In this document: positions 46,936 to 58,398 of the stretch, piece after piece | Numbering within the stretch: the stretch's first letter is position 1 | Layout of the letters: every line of letters starts with the position of its first letter | From: Pontibacter ummariensis | GTDB lineage: Bacteria > Bacteroidota > Bacteroidia > Cytophagales > Hymenobacteraceae | Assembly: GCF_900188175.1 (NCBI RefSeq) | Contig: NZ_FZOQ01000025.1 | Span: 1-64,000, forward strand | Direction of reading: 5' to 3' | DNA: 64,000 nt | Notes under the pieces: model-generated | The model's input: only the letters and a program-made list of their open reading frames with translations | Database searches by the model: none | Told to the model about the DNA's origin: nothing | Made by a program: the position numbers and the translations under genes

Positions 46936-47108
46936 ACCGGAGTAAGGTGTTGAGGAACACATTGCCAAGGGAAGGGGGGCTGGCGCATGGCAGCAGATGA
47001 GGTCATAGCGAATCTGCCAAAGAGGTCTTGCCAAGTAAAGGGGGAGTATGCATTTTCCTGGCAGCCTTTCCGGGGCGGAGTGCCCGAAATGCCTGGTATA
47101 GTTACTGA

Positions 47109-47984
<876 letters not shown>

Positions 47985-48157
47985 ATCAGCAGCATGGCGC
48001 AAAGGCTAAGCTTTCACGCAGCCTATGCGTTACCTGACCAACAGGCAGCCAATGATAAAGCGATGCAAGTTTGCCTTCGTAAAATTGCGTTTTAAGGTTG
48101 AAACCTGCCTAGTACTGCTTGTTCTGCCTGTGCCAACCCATCGTCTTGTTATAGTAG

Positions 48158-48180
48158 ACAGCAACTATTGCTGTTGCTGT
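48158..48180. other. Hairpin in the intergenic space before site B
   Basis: ACAGCAAC (48158-48165) pairs perfectly with GTTGCTGT (48173-48180) around a 7-nt loop. No T-run follows. It may mark the end of the CE1 transcript. Confidence 0.35.
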
Positions 48181-48228
48181 AAGAGTGTACCCTCCAGCTC
48201 AACTTTCTAAGCTGAAAAAGCCTATTCC

Positions 48229-48319
48229 AGGTTACATATGGCTAAAATGTTACATGAGCGAAAATGTTTGTAACACTCAGTTCTGGTAATGTAACATGGT
48301 GTAAAAGGCCTGCACCACA
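48229..48319. promoter_or_regulatory. Phased operator repeats (site B), upstream of the second GH10 gene
   Basis: ATGTTACATG (48247), TTGTAACACT (48268) and ATGTAACATG (48289) have starts exactly 21 bp apart. A degenerate fourth copy (CTGCACCACA, 5 of 10 matches) lies in phase at 48310. A further copy, AGGTTACATA, lies at 48229, out of phase by 3 bp. Same motif as sites A and C. Confidence 0.75.
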
Positions 48320-48348
48320 TACTGGGATACTTTCTTCTACTGATTAGA

Positions 48349-48356
48349 TATATTTG
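48349..48356 (+). promoter_or_regulatory. -7 box of the GH10-GH97 transcript
   Basis: TATATTTG, identical to the boxes at 32849 and 61202. It lies 39 bp from the start of the in-phase degenerate copy at 48310 and 60 bp from the last good copy at 48289. Leader about 140 nt. Confidence 0.55.
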
Positions 48357-48500
48357 TTTATGTGTTTTCAAACTAATGTTTGTATAGGTTTGGGTGTCCC
48401 CAGGTGAGTTAGACGCAGTGGTTATACATACCGGAATGGCATAAAACCAGATAGTGTAGCTATGTTTCTGCACACTCCGAGGGGCCGAAAATCTTTAAGA

Positions 48501-49655
48501 ATGATGAAAAAAGGAATATTAATTAAATCAATAGTAGCTATTCTTGGAGTTGTGCTTCTCTGTGGCGGCTGTAAGGTCGCTAACACAGGTGCTGCTGAAA
48601 CCAATGCCGCCGAACTAACGCTCAAGGACGCCTACAAAAACAAGTTTTACATTGGTACAGCGCTCAACACCCAGCAGATTACAGGCCAGGACACGGCAGC
48701 CATCAAGGTGGTGAAGCAGCATTTCAATGCGATTGTTGCCGAGAACATCATGAAGAGCGGGTTGATCCAACCAAGAGAGGGTGAATTCCGATTTAACCTG
48801 GCTGACCAGTTTGTGGCGTTCGGTGAGCAGCACAACATGTACATCAACGGACATACACTCATCTGGCACTCGCAGCCGCCACGTTGGTTCTTCACCGACA
48901 GCCTTGGCAATGATGTATCGCGTGAAGTGCTGATCCAGCGCATGAAAGACCACATCTACACTGTTGTCGGCCGTTACAAAGGGCGGGTGAACACCTGGGA
49001 TGTGGTGAATGAGGCTATCATGGACGACGGCTCTTGGAGGAAAACTAAGTTCTATGAAATCATCGGTGAAGACTTTGTAAAGCTGGCCTTCCAGTTTGCC
49101 CATGAGGCCGACCCTGATGCAAAGTTGATGTACAACGACTACTCCATGGCCCTGCCTGGCAGAAGAAACGGTGTGGTGGCCATGGTAAAGGATCTGCAGC
49201 AGCAGGGTGTGCGGATAGATGGGATCGGCATGCAGGGCCATATAGGCTTAGACCATCCTTCCCTCGAGGAGTTTGAAAAGAGTCTTCTTGCCTTTTCTGA
49301 CCTGGGGCTGGAAGTCTCCATTACCGAGCTGGACCTTTCTGCGCTTCCTTCTCCAAGACGGAATGTAGGGGCCGATGTGGCTACCAGTTTTGAATACCAG
49401 CAAAGCTTGAACCCCTATACCGAAGGGCTTCCTGATTCCGTGACGGAGGCATTCAACGCACGTTATGTGGATTTCTTTAAGCTCTTTTTAAAGCACCAAG
49501 ATAAAATTTCCAGGGTGACACTGTGGGGTGTACACGATGGGCAATCCTGGAAAAACAACTTTCCTGTCAGAGGCAGAACAGACTATCCCCTGCTTTTCGA
49601 CAGAGAAAATCAACCGAAGTCTGTGGTGAAGGCGCTGATTCACGTTGCTCAATAA
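48501..49655 (+). CDS. GH10 endo-beta-1,4-xylanase, lipoprotein
   Basis: A 384-residue single-domain GH10 enzyme. Lipobox LCGGCKVAN, then [26 protein letters not shown] (substrate-site His/Trp), acid/base E171 in [21 protein letters not shown], nucleophile E276 in SITELDLS, and [12 protein letters not shown]. All catalytic residues are intact. The frame opens at 48462, but ATG 48501 gives a proper signal peptide. It heads the transcript controlled by site B, 10 bp ahead of the GH97 gene. Confidence 0.95.
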   Translation: MMKKGILIKSIVAILGVVLLCGGCKVANTGAAETNAAELTLKDAYKNKFYIGTALNTQQITGQDTAAIKVVKQHFNAIVAENIMKSGLIQPREGEFRFNLADQFVAFGEQHNMYINGHTLIWHSQPPRWFFTDSLGNDVSREVLIQRMKDHIYTVVGRYKGRVNTWDVVNEAIMDDGSWRKTKFYEIIGEDFVKLAFQFAHEADPDAKLMYNDYSMALPGRRNGVVAMVKDLQQQGVRIDGIGMQGHIGLDHPSLEEFEKSLLAFSDLGLEVSITELDLSALPSPRRNVGADVATSFEYQQSLNPYTEGLPDSVTEAFNARYVDFFKLFLKHQDKISRVTLWGVHDGQSWKNNFPVRGRTDYPLLFDRENQPKSVVKALIHVAQ

Positions 49656-49665
49656 AAAGATTATC

Positions 49666-51624
49666 ATGAATTTAAAAGAAGCAAAAAGATCATTAAAGCT
49701 TTTAGTTTTATTATTTACCCTAATCCCATGCCTGGCACAGGCACAAAACGGCACAGTCAAAAGTCCTGACGGTAAGCTCCAGGTAGAGGTGTTGCTGCAG
49801 GGCGGTCAGCCTTATTACCGGGTAATGTACGGGGGGGATGCGGTGCTGGAGGATTCACCTTTGGGCTTAGTTACCAACCTCGTTGATTACTCCAGAGAAT
49901 TGACTTGGGGTGGCACTGAGCAGGAAAGGATTGAGAAAACGTACCGGCAGGATAAAATAAAGCAATCAGAAATTTTTTACCAGGCCAACAAACTGGTTTG
50001 CTCTTTTAAAAACAAAGACGGCAAACCGCTAAAGGTTGAGTTTAGGGTCAGCAATAATGACATCGCCTTTCGATACGATATTCCGGAATCCGGCGACCTG
50101 GGAGCGCTTGTAGTCGAAAGAGAGGCTACGGGCTTTAATTTCCCTCAACAGGCTAAAGGGTTTTTAACCCCGCAGTCCAAATCAATGGTAGGTTTTGCCA
50201 GAACCAAGCCTAGTTATGAAGAAGGGTATAAAGTGGAGCAGGACATTTCCGCTAAGTCAGCCAATGGGCTTGGCTACACATTTCCCAGCCTTTTCAAAGT
50301 AGGAGAAAAATGGGCACTAGTTTCCGAAACAGGTGTTAGGGGACTTTACTGCGGGTCTCATTTAAGCGATCCTACTCCTGATGGAACTTACACCATCGCT
50401 TTTCCTGACGAGACAGAGAACAACGGATTCGGAAGCACAGGCGCAGCCATAGGCTTGCCGGCCACTACTCCCTGGCGCACCATTACGGTTGGCAAGGGTT
50501 TAGAGCCCATTGTAGAAACAACCATTCCTTACGATGTAGTGGAGCCACTCTATGAGCCCTCTCAGGAGTACAAGTACGGCAAAGGCACGTGGAGCTGGAT
50601 TATGTGGCAGGACCAAAGCATGAACTATGAGGATCAGGTAAAGTACATAGATCTGGCCGAGCAACTGAACTACGAATACGTTTTGATTGATGCTTGGTGG
50701 GACCAGCGCATCGGTTACAAGCGAATGGAGGAACTGATCGAATATGCACGGTCCAAAGATGTTGGGGTTTTCCTCTGGTACAACTCTAACGGTGCAGTTA
50801 ATGATGCTCCCCAAACTCCCATCAATAAAATGAATACAGCCATCGCTCGGAAAAAGGAAATGCAGTGGATGAAGGAAAATGGTGTGAAGGGGATCAAAGT
50901 GGATTTCTTCGGAGGCGACAAGCAGGAGACCATGCGTTTGTATGAGGATATCTTATCGGATGCCAATGATTACGGCTTGATGGTAGTTTTTCATGGGACG
51001 ACGCTGCCGCGCGGATGGGAGAGGATGTTCCCGAATTATGTGGGAAGTGAAGCTGTTCTGGCATCAGAAAACCTGATGTTCAGCCAACACGCCAATGATA
51101 TGGAAGCGTTTCATGCCACCCTGCATCCCTTTATCAGAAATGCGGTGGGCAGCATGGAGTTTGGCGGTGTGGTATTAAACAAGCGCTACAACCGGACCAA
51201 TGACGGAGGAAATTACAGGAAAACAACCGACGTGTTTCAGTTGGCGACTGCAGTCCTATTTCAGAACCCGGTACAGTTTTTTGCCCTGACACCCAATAAC
51301 CTGAACGATGCACCGGATTTCGCAATTGATTTTATGAAGCAGGTACCTACTACATGGGAGGAAACCATGTTCATCGATGGGTACCCTGGTAAGTCTTGTG
51401 TCCTGGCCCGGCAGCACGGAGATAAGTGGTATGTAGCAGGGGTTAACGCCCTTTCGGAACCTGTAAAGTTGAAGTTAAGTGTGCCGATGCTTTCCGGGAA
51501 AGAGGTGAAGTTCTATGGAGACAAAAAAGACGGAACCAGCTATATGAAACGGGTGAAGGTGAATAAGAAAGGTGAGCTTGATATTACTATTCAGCCGCGG
51601 GGTGGAGTGGTTTTAGAACAGTAG
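49666..51624 (+). CDS. GH97 glycoside hydrolase (retaining type)
   Basis: A 652-residue secreted enzyme: signal peptide (ends AQAQ), N-terminal beta-sandwich (about 28-270), TIM barrel (about 280-560) and a C-terminal beta domain. GIKVDFFGGDKQ supplies D413, the position used as nucleophile in retaining GH97 enzymes; the inverting alpha-glucosidase SusB instead uses Glu bases. Candidate acid/base is E462 in YVGSEAVL. Known retaining members are alpha-galactosidases and beta-L-arabinopyranosidases, so removal of a galactose or arabinopyranose side chain is inferred. ATG 49666 is chosen over the earlier 49645, which lies inside the GH10 gene. Confidence 0.9.
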   Translation: MNLKEAKRSLKLLVLLFTLIPCLAQAQNGTVKSPDGKLQVEVLLQGGQPYYRVMYGGDAVLEDSPLGLVTNLVDYSRELTWGGTEQERIEKTYRQDKIKQSEIFYQANKLVCSFKNKDGKPLKVEFRVSNNDIAFRYDIPESGDLGALVVEREATGFNFPQQAKGFLTPQSKSMVGFARTKPSYEEGYKVEQDISAKSANGLGYTFPSLFKVGEKWALVSETGVRGLYCGSHLSDPTPDGTYTIAFPDETENNGFGSTGAAIGLPATTPWRTITVGKGLEPIVETTIPYDVVEPLYEPSQEYKYGKGTWSWIMWQDQSMNYEDQVKYIDLAEQLNYEYVLIDAWWDQRIGYKRMEELIEYARSKDVGVFLWYNSNGAVNDAPQTPINKMNTAIARKKEMQWMKENGVKGIKVDFFGGDKQETMRLYEDILSDANDYGLMVVFHGTTLPRGWERMFPNYVGSEAVLASENLMFSQHANDMEAFHATLHPFIRNAVGSMEFGGVVLNKRYNRTNDGGNYRKTTDVFQLATAVLFQNPVQFFALTPNNLNDAPDFAIDFMKQVPTTWEETMFIDGYPGKSCVLARQHGDKWYVAGVNALSEPVKLKLSVPMLSGKEVKFYGDKKDGTSYMKRVKVNKKGELDITIQPRGGVVLEQ

Positions 51625-51749
51625 CTATTCCTGGAGAGGTAAACTACTTGAAATTAATGTGAGTGATACAGCAACCATCATAAGAGAGGCACCAATCTGA
51701 CAAGGTATTCAAAGAAGATACTTTCAACGTGTCGCTATTTGAAGCTTAA

Positions 51750-52616
<867 letters not shown>

Positions 52617-52738
52617 GTAGTTAATCTAAGATTTTAAATACAGATAAGCTTATGCAAACGAAAAGAAGCATTTAAGCGGAATCTACCGCATCATCACTCC
52701 TGAAATGGTCCATAACACAACACCAAAATATTAAAAAT

Positions 52739-53260
52739 ATGAGAGAATCTATGAAAAAATGGTTTTTCCTGATTGCTGCATTGCTAGTGACTTTTGCTTC
52801 TCATGCGCAATCCAACTTCAGCAGCAAGCTAATTGGCTTGGGTGTGGTGGTGTCTGACCTGGACCTCTCTTTAGACTTCTATGTAAATGGAATCGGTATG
52901 GTGAAAGCCTACAGCTTTACGATCAACGAAGAATTCTCAAAGCGTTCGGGGCTTTCGAACGGCGTTCCGGCTTCGGTAACAGTCCTAAAACTTGAGAATA
53001 GTCCGGACGCCAGCGAATGGAAGCTCATGAGCTTTGGGAAAAAAGCCACGCATCCGAAACAAACCTTTATTCAGGATGACACGGGAGTACAGTACATTAC
53101 CATCCATGTAAAAGCACTAAAGCCCGTCATCGAAAGGCTGAAGCAGCGGAATGTTGCATTTCTGGGTAGTTCGCCAACCCCTTTGAACCAGAATACTCAT
53201 TTTGTGTTGGTGCAGGATCCTGACGGAACCTTTATTGAACTGATAGGACCTATGGAATAA
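52739..53260 (+). CDS. Exported VOC-family protein in the PUL
   Basis: A 173-residue vicinal-oxygen-chelate (glyoxalase-like) protein with an N-terminal signal peptide (ends SHAQS), so periplasmic or secreted. The domain begins LIGLGVVVSDLDLSLDFYVNGIG and ends FVLVQDPDGTFIELIGP. Start may be residue 5 (ATG 52751), which is followed by KKW and the signal core. VOC proteins are rarely exported. Position between CE6 and GH43 suggests it handles a product or aromatic released from xylan, but no activity is known. Confidence 0.78.
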   Translation: MRESMKKWFFLIAALLVTFASHAQSNFSSKLIGLGVVVSDLDLSLDFYVNGIGMVKAYSFTINEEFSKRSGLSNGVPASVTVLKLENSPDASEWKLMSFGKKATHPKQTFIQDDTGVQYITIHVKALKPVIERLKQRNVAFLGSSPTPLNQNTHFVLVQDPDGTFIELIGPME

Positions 53261-53347
53261 GTAGCCATTCAAAACCATTGTACCCTTTCAACCTGAACCA
53301 CCAGAACAGTCTCCGGTAGTTAGTTTTTATAAATATAGGTTACACGA

Positions 53348-54940
53348 ATGATTAAGCATCTTCTTCAACTAAGTTTACTTAATTTTCTTTACCTGTTCAT
53401 TGCGCTGCCCTCACACGGCCAGGGCGCACAAAACCCCATCATTCACGCCGATGTCCCCGACATGGCCATGATTCGGGTTGGAGACACCTACTATATGAGC
53501 AGTACCACCATGCACATGAGCCCCGGGTTGCCCATCATGAAGTCCAGGGACCTTGTTAATTGGGAGCTGGTGAACTATGCCTACGACACGCTGGGAGACG
53601 TTGACGCGTTAAACCTGACCAACGGGGAAAGTGCCTACGGCAAGGGGTCCTGGGCCAGCAGCCTGCGTTTTCATGACGGCACCTACTATGTGACCACCTT
53701 CGCCCAGACTACCGGGAAAACCTACATTTTTTCGACAAAGGATATTGAGAACGGCCCCTGGAAAGTCCAGTCCTTCGAGCCTTCCCTTCATGACCATACC
53801 TTGTTCTTCGACGATGACGGAAAGGTGTACATGATCTGGGGCGGCGGACAGCTAAAGATGGTGGAACTTAGGGAGGACCTGTCCGGCATAAAGCCGGGTA
53901 CGGAAAGGGTGCTGATCGAAAATGCCACGGCACCTGCCGGCCCCAATGTCGGGCTGCCTGCCGAAGGGTCTCAGCTTTTTAAGGTGAATGGGAAATACTA
54001 CCTGTTTAACATCGCCTGGCCCAAAGGCGGCATGCGAACCGTTATCGTCCACCGGGCGGATAAGATAACGGGTCCTTACGAAAGCAGGGTGGCCTTCCAG
54101 GATAAAGGTGTGGCGCAGGGAGGGCTGATCGATACACCCGATGGCGACTGGTATGCATACCTGTTCCGCGATTATGGCGCGGTGGGGCGCATCCCATACC
54201 TGGTTCCGGTAAAATGGGAGGATGGCTGGCCTATATTGGGCGTGGAGGGCAAGGTGCCCGATGAGCTATCCCTTCCTGCCAGCAAGGGCCTGGTGCCAGG
54301 CATTGTGGCATCCGATGAGTTCACGCGCAAAAAAGGGAATTCTGCATTGCCATTAGTGTGGCAGTGGAACCATAATCCTGTGGATGCGCTTTGGTCGGTT
54401 ACAGAGCGGAAAGGTCACTTGAGGTTGAAAACCGGGCGGGTAGACCAGGACTTTTTGCAGGCAAGAAATACGCTGACCCAACGCACCATCGGACCTGAAA
54501 GCGCCGCTTCAACAGCGATCGATGTGTCGAACATGAAGGCGGGTGATGTTGCTGGTCTGGCCCTGCTGCAGCAAGGGTACGGCCTGGTTGGGGTCAAATA
54601 CGAAAATGGGGCTAAATCCATTGTGATGGTCAATGCCGACTCGGGCAGCCCGGTGGTAGCGGAAAGTATACCGCTCAAACAGGAAAAGGTATACCTGAAA
54701 GCCGAAGGAGACTTCCGTAACCGCAGGGACGTGGCCACCTTCTACTATAGCCTGGATGGCAAAACCTGGAAGAGGATCGGCTCACAGCTGAAGATGGCCT
54801 ACACCATTCCGCATTTCATGGGCTACCGCTTTGGCCTGTTCAACTATGCCACGAAAACGCCGGGCGGCTACGTAGACTTTGACTATTTCCACATCGATGA
54901 CCGAATTACCAATGCAAGTAAAGCGCAGGCAGCAGAGTAG
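53348..54940 (+). CDS. GH43 (subfamily 12-like) alpha-L-arabinofuranosidase
   Basis: A 530-residue secreted enzyme: signal peptide (ends SHGQG), five-bladed propeller (about 28-310), and a C-terminal beta-sandwich (about 325-520) of the DUF1349/concanavalin type. The catalytic set reads D38 in DVPDMAMI (base), D149 in LHDHTLFFDDDG (pKa modulator) and E206 in PAEGSQLFK (acid). The sequence NPIIHADVPDMAMIRVGDTY and MHMSPGLPIMKSRDLVNWE resembles GH43_12 enzymes that take arabinose from arabinoxylan. Subfamily assignment is by eye. Confidence 0.88.
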   Translation: MIKHLLQLSLLNFLYLFIALPSHGQGAQNPIIHADVPDMAMIRVGDTYYMSSTTMHMSPGLPIMKSRDLVNWELVNYAYDTLGDVDALNLTNGESAYGKGSWASSLRFHDGTYYVTTFAQTTGKTYIFSTKDIENGPWKVQSFEPSLHDHTLFFDDDGKVYMIWGGGQLKMVELREDLSGIKPGTERVLIENATAPAGPNVGLPAEGSQLFKVNGKYYLFNIAWPKGGMRTVIVHRADKITGPYESRVAFQDKGVAQGGLIDTPDGDWYAYLFRDYGAVGRIPYLVPVKWEDGWPILGVEGKVPDELSLPASKGLVPGIVASDEFTRKKGNSALPLVWQWNHNPVDALWSVTERKGHLRLKTGRVDQDFLQARNTLTQRTIGPESAASTAIDVSNMKAGDVAGLALLQQGYGLVGVKYENGAKSIVMVNADSGSPVVAESIPLKQEKVYLKAEGDFRNRRDVATFYYSLDGKTWKRIGSQLKMAYTIPHFMGYRFGLFNYATKTPGGYVDFDYFHIDDRITNASKAQAAE

Positions 54941-55073
54941 AAGTACGTCGGATGATGATGCGGAGTCCATTTTCCAATAAGGAGGGAGAAAGAGATTTAT
55001 TTAAATTCCCCTGCTCCTCTGAGGCCTGAGTAATGTCAGATCTGAACTAATAAATCAACAGCTAAAATTAAAG

Positions 55074-56834
55074 ATGAATAGAATGAAATTTGAATTTACC
55101 CCATTGGTAAACAGGCGGTTTGCGCTACTGTGCGTTCTTCTGACTATGTTTTCTTTTATGGGATTGGAGGGAAAGGGCCAAACGAAGGGGAAGGCGGCAA
55201 AGAACGCTCCCATATTTTCCGATTTTGTATATGAGGGAAAAGACGAGGTATACAAAAACCATCCGTTAAAGGCGGGGGAATTTTACAACCCCATTTTGCA
55301 AGGTGCTTACCCCGACCCGGCCATCACCCGCAAAGGCAATGATTACTACATGGTGCACTCCTCGTTTGCCATGTTTCCCGGAGTGCCCATTTTCCACTCC
55401 AATGATCTGGTGAACTGGACACAGATCGGGCATGTGCTGGACAGGCCCTCGCAGTTGGATGTGCACGATACGGGAATCAGCGCTGGCGTGTACGCACCGG
55501 ATATAGAGTACAACCCGAACAATGACACCTTCTATATGATCACGACAGCCTTTGCCGGAGGGCTGGGAAACATCGTCGTCAAAACGAAAGATCCCTTACA
55601 GGGCTGGAGCGAGCCGAACAAGTTACAGTTCAACGGAATAGACCCTTCTCTTTTCTTCGATGACAACGGGAAAGCCTATGTGGTGCATAACGATGCCCCA
55701 GATAAAGGAAAAGAGCTGTATGAAGGGCACCGGGTGATCAAGGTTTGGGAGTACGACCTTGAAAAGGACCAGGTAATTTCCGGAACCGACAAAATTATTG
55801 TCAATGGCGGGGTTGATCTTGAAAAGAAACCAATCTGGATAGAGGCTCCTCATATCTATAAAAAAGACGGACGTTATTACTTAATGTGTGCCGAAGGCGG
55901 TACGGGCGGCAACCATAGCGAAGTCGTTTTTGTAAGCGATGATCCGAAAGGCCCCTATACACCTGCTCCGAACAACCCCATCTTGTCGCAAAGGTATCTG
56001 AACCCAAACAGGGCAAACAAAGTGGACTGGGCCGGGCATGCCGACTTAGTGGAAGGGCCTGACGGCAAACATTATGGTGTGTTTCTGGCTATCCGGCCAA
56101 ACGAAAAGGGCCGGGTCAACATTGGTCGTGAGACTTTTATCCTGCCTGTCGATTGGTCCGGAGAATTCCCTGTTTTCGAGAATGGGCTTGTGCCGATGGA
56201 ACCGAAACTGAAAACGCCTGAAGGGGTAGAAAACAAAACCGGCGAAGCAGGTTACTTCCCCAATGGTAATTTTACCTTCACCGATAATTTTGCCTCTGAT
56301 AAGCTGGATTACCGGTGGATTGGCTTGAGAGGACCCCGGGAAGCGTTTGCTTCTACCACAAAGGAGGGATTGCGGATCAACCCGTTCCCGGTCAATATCA
56401 AGGAGGTGAAACCTACCTCAACGCTTTTTCACCGGCAACAGCACAATGCGTTCACTTATACCACCACACTGGATTACAAGCCTGCATCAGAAAAGGATTT
56501 GGCCGGTATCGTGGCCTTGCAAAGTGAAAAATTTAACTACGTATTCGGTGTTACCAAAAAAGACAAGGATTACTACATCGTGTTGCAAAGAACAGAAAAG
56601 GGGCAGTCGAACATTATCGCCAGCAGCAAAATTGATCTTAAGAAACCAATACGGCTACAGGTGAAGGCCGACGGGGACGATTATCAGTTCAGCTACGCAA
56701 CGAACGGAACCGACTTGGTGAATGTGGGTGGCACAGTCTCAGGTGATATCCTGTCAACCAACGTGGCAGGAGGTTTCACGGGTACTTTGCTTGGCTTGTA
56801 CGCCACTTCAGCAAATGATGCTTACCCCAAGTAA
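55074..56834 (+). CDS. GH43 beta-xylosidase/arabinofuranosidase
   Basis: A 586-residue secreted GH43 with a C-terminal sandwich domain. Catalytic residues are D81 in QGAYPDPAITR, D190 in GIDPSLFFDDNG and E257 in WIEAPHIYKKDG. HSSFAMFPGVPIFHSNDLVNW is the usual blade-one end. The C-terminal domain spans about 400-580 (starting NFTFTDNFAS). Xylosidase versus arabinofuranosidase cannot be decided from motifs; in this cluster it likely releases xylose or arabinose from imported oligosaccharides. Starts at ATG 55074 or 55083. It shares little with the other GH43 here, so the two probably have different roles. Confidence 0.88.
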   Translation: MNRMKFEFTPLVNRRFALLCVLLTMFSFMGLEGKGQTKGKAAKNAPIFSDFVYEGKDEVYKNHPLKAGEFYNPILQGAYPDPAITRKGNDYYMVHSSFAMFPGVPIFHSNDLVNWTQIGHVLDRPSQLDVHDTGISAGVYAPDIEYNPNNDTFYMITTAFAGGLGNIVVKTKDPLQGWSEPNKLQFNGIDPSLFFDDNGKAYVVHNDAPDKGKELYEGHRVIKVWEYDLEKDQVISGTDKIIVNGGVDLEKKPIWIEAPHIYKKDGRYYLMCAEGGTGGNHSEVVFVSDDPKGPYTPAPNNPILSQRYLNPNRANKVDWAGHADLVEGPDGKHYGVFLAIRPNEKGRVNIGRETFILPVDWSGEFPVFENGLVPMEPKLKTPEGVENKTGEAGYFPNGNFTFTDNFASDKLDYRWIGLRGPREAFASTTKEGLRINPFPVNIKEVKPTSTLFHRQQHNAFTYTTTLDYKPASEKDLAGIVALQSEKFNYVFGVTKKDKDYYIVLQRTEKGQSNIIASSKIDLKKPIRLQVKADGDDYQFSYATNGTDLVNVGGTVSGDILSTNVAGGFTGTLLGLYATSANDAYPK

Positions 56835-57262
56835 AAGGCTCCTATCTATTTCCGGATGCTGCATTCAACTGACCGGCACTTTTGATTTCGCTTACAATGT
56901 ATCGCTCGATCTGAAAGTGACATTGGAAAACATGTAGCATAAACGGGACAGAAGGAGTAAGGGGGCTGTACCTGGTGCTCAAAGAAGATAAGAATGTTAT
57001 TGGCATGTACTGGTGGAAATTCGCCGGGAGATGAGAATGTACATGTAACAAGCTTCTTATATCAGAATAACAGGCATACTTAAAAAACGCCTGTTAAAAA
57101 AAACTTTTTACATTACAGGAAATACCTATCATCCCATGGGAAGAATTGATTTTTCAGTATCGCCACCCATACCACAGGGCAGCTTATCCATGTGAATGGC
57201 GGCTATAGGCACCTGGAGAGGACAATGGTAAGAGCTTGAAGCAGCCTATAACATTACAGTAT
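56835..57262. other. Intergenic stretch between GH43 and ADH genes
   Basis: About 430 bp. It holds one imperfect copy of the operator motif (ATGTAACAAG at 57043) and further TAACA/TTACAT fragments near 57065 and 57105 at spacings close to, but not exactly, multiples of 21. No TATATTTG box follows at the expected distance. No gene seen. Confidence 0.35.
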
Positions 57263-58279
57263 ATGAAAACATTAGTATGTACAACACCCGGGACGTTAGC
57301 GTATAGTGCAGCAGCAATGCCAGCGCTTACCAGAGGCCACGCGATCATAAAAATCAGGCGTATTGGCATCTGCGGCACTGACCTGCATGCTTTTGAGGGG
57401 ACACAGCCCTACTTTGAGTATCCGCGCATACTGGGGCATGAACTCGCCGGAGAGTTAGTTGATTTTGACGATGCACCAGGCTTTCAGAAGGGAGAGGCGG
57501 TCACTTTTATTCCCTATTTCAACTGCGGTGTCTGTATTGCCTGTCGCTCCGGTAAGCCCAATTGCTGCACAAAAATGCAGGTGTGCGGGGTGCATGTGGA
57601 TGGCGGCATGGCAGAATATCTAACAGTGCCCTCCAGTGCTCTGGTGCATGGAGGCAGTTTGTCTTATGACGCTTTAGCACTGGTAGAGCCTTTCGCCATA
57701 GGGGCACATGCTGTCAGAAGGGCCGGGATACAGCCCGATGAACAGGTGCTAGTCGTAGGTGCCGGCCCTATTGGCCTGGGGATCATGGAGCTGGCCCGAA
57801 TTGCCGGAGCAACAGTTATGGCGATGGATATAAATGAAGCACGCCTTGCTTTCTGTAAAGAGAAGCTTGCGGTACCTTATATCATCCATGCCACCGCTCA
57901 CGATGTAAGGGAGCAGTTATCTGAAATGACGAATGGGGATATGCCCGCCGTCGTGATGGATGCAACAGGAAGCCAGCAAGCTATTCAAAGCTCTTTTCAG
58001 TATATGGCACATGGCGCCCGGTATGTACTGGTAGGTTTACAGAAGGGGGAGGTCTGCTTTAGCCATCCTGAGTTCCATAAGCGGGAGGCTACGCTCATGA
58101 GCAGCCGCAACGCCACACGCGAAGACTTTAACAAGGTGATATCTTCTATGGAAAATGGATTGATTGACCCGGAGGCATACATCACGCATCGGGTATCTTT
58201 TGACCAGGTGCAACATGATTTTAACTCCTGGCTCAAACCGGAGACCGGAGTCATAAAGGCGATGGTTGAGTTGGAATGA
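57263..58279 (+). CDS. Zinc-dependent alcohol/polyol dehydrogenase (MDR family)
   Basis: A 338-residue cytoplasmic medium-chain dehydrogenase. Catalytic zinc ligands are C37 in IGICGTDLHAF and H59-E60 in LGHELAGE. The structural zinc site C88, C91, C94, C102 is complete. The Rossmann motif is VVGAGPIGLGIMELA, followed by MAMDINEARL, whose Asp suggests NAD preference. Relatives oxidise polyols or sugar acids (threonine, sorbitol or L-galactonate dehydrogenase types); the true substrate is unknown. Placement beside GH95 suggests a sugar released from the side chain. ATG 57263 is preferred to the frame start 57236. Confidence 0.82.
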   Translation: MKTLVCTTPGTLAYSAAAMPALTRGHAIIKIRRIGICGTDLHAFEGTQPYFEYPRILGHELAGELVDFDDAPGFQKGEAVTFIPYFNCGVCIACRSGKPNCCTKMQVCGVHVDGGMAEYLTVPSSALVHGGSLSYDALALVEPFAIGAHAVRRAGIQPDEQVLVVGAGPIGLGIMELARIAGATVMAMDINEARLAFCKEKLAVPYIIHATAHDVREQLSEMTNGDMPAVVMDATGSQQAIQSSFQYMAHGARYVLVGLQKGEVCFSHPEFHKREATLMSSRNATREDFNKVISSMENGLIDPEAYITHRVSFDQVQHDFNSWLKPETGVIKAMVELE

Positions 58280-58398
58280 TATGCACTTCAGAATTATCGC
58301 TAAGCTCATTCAAGCATCCTCGTGATAAGTAGCGCTTATCGGAGGTCAGGAAGCTGCAGATAGCATATGATTAGAAATCTTGAAGCCATAAACCAAGG

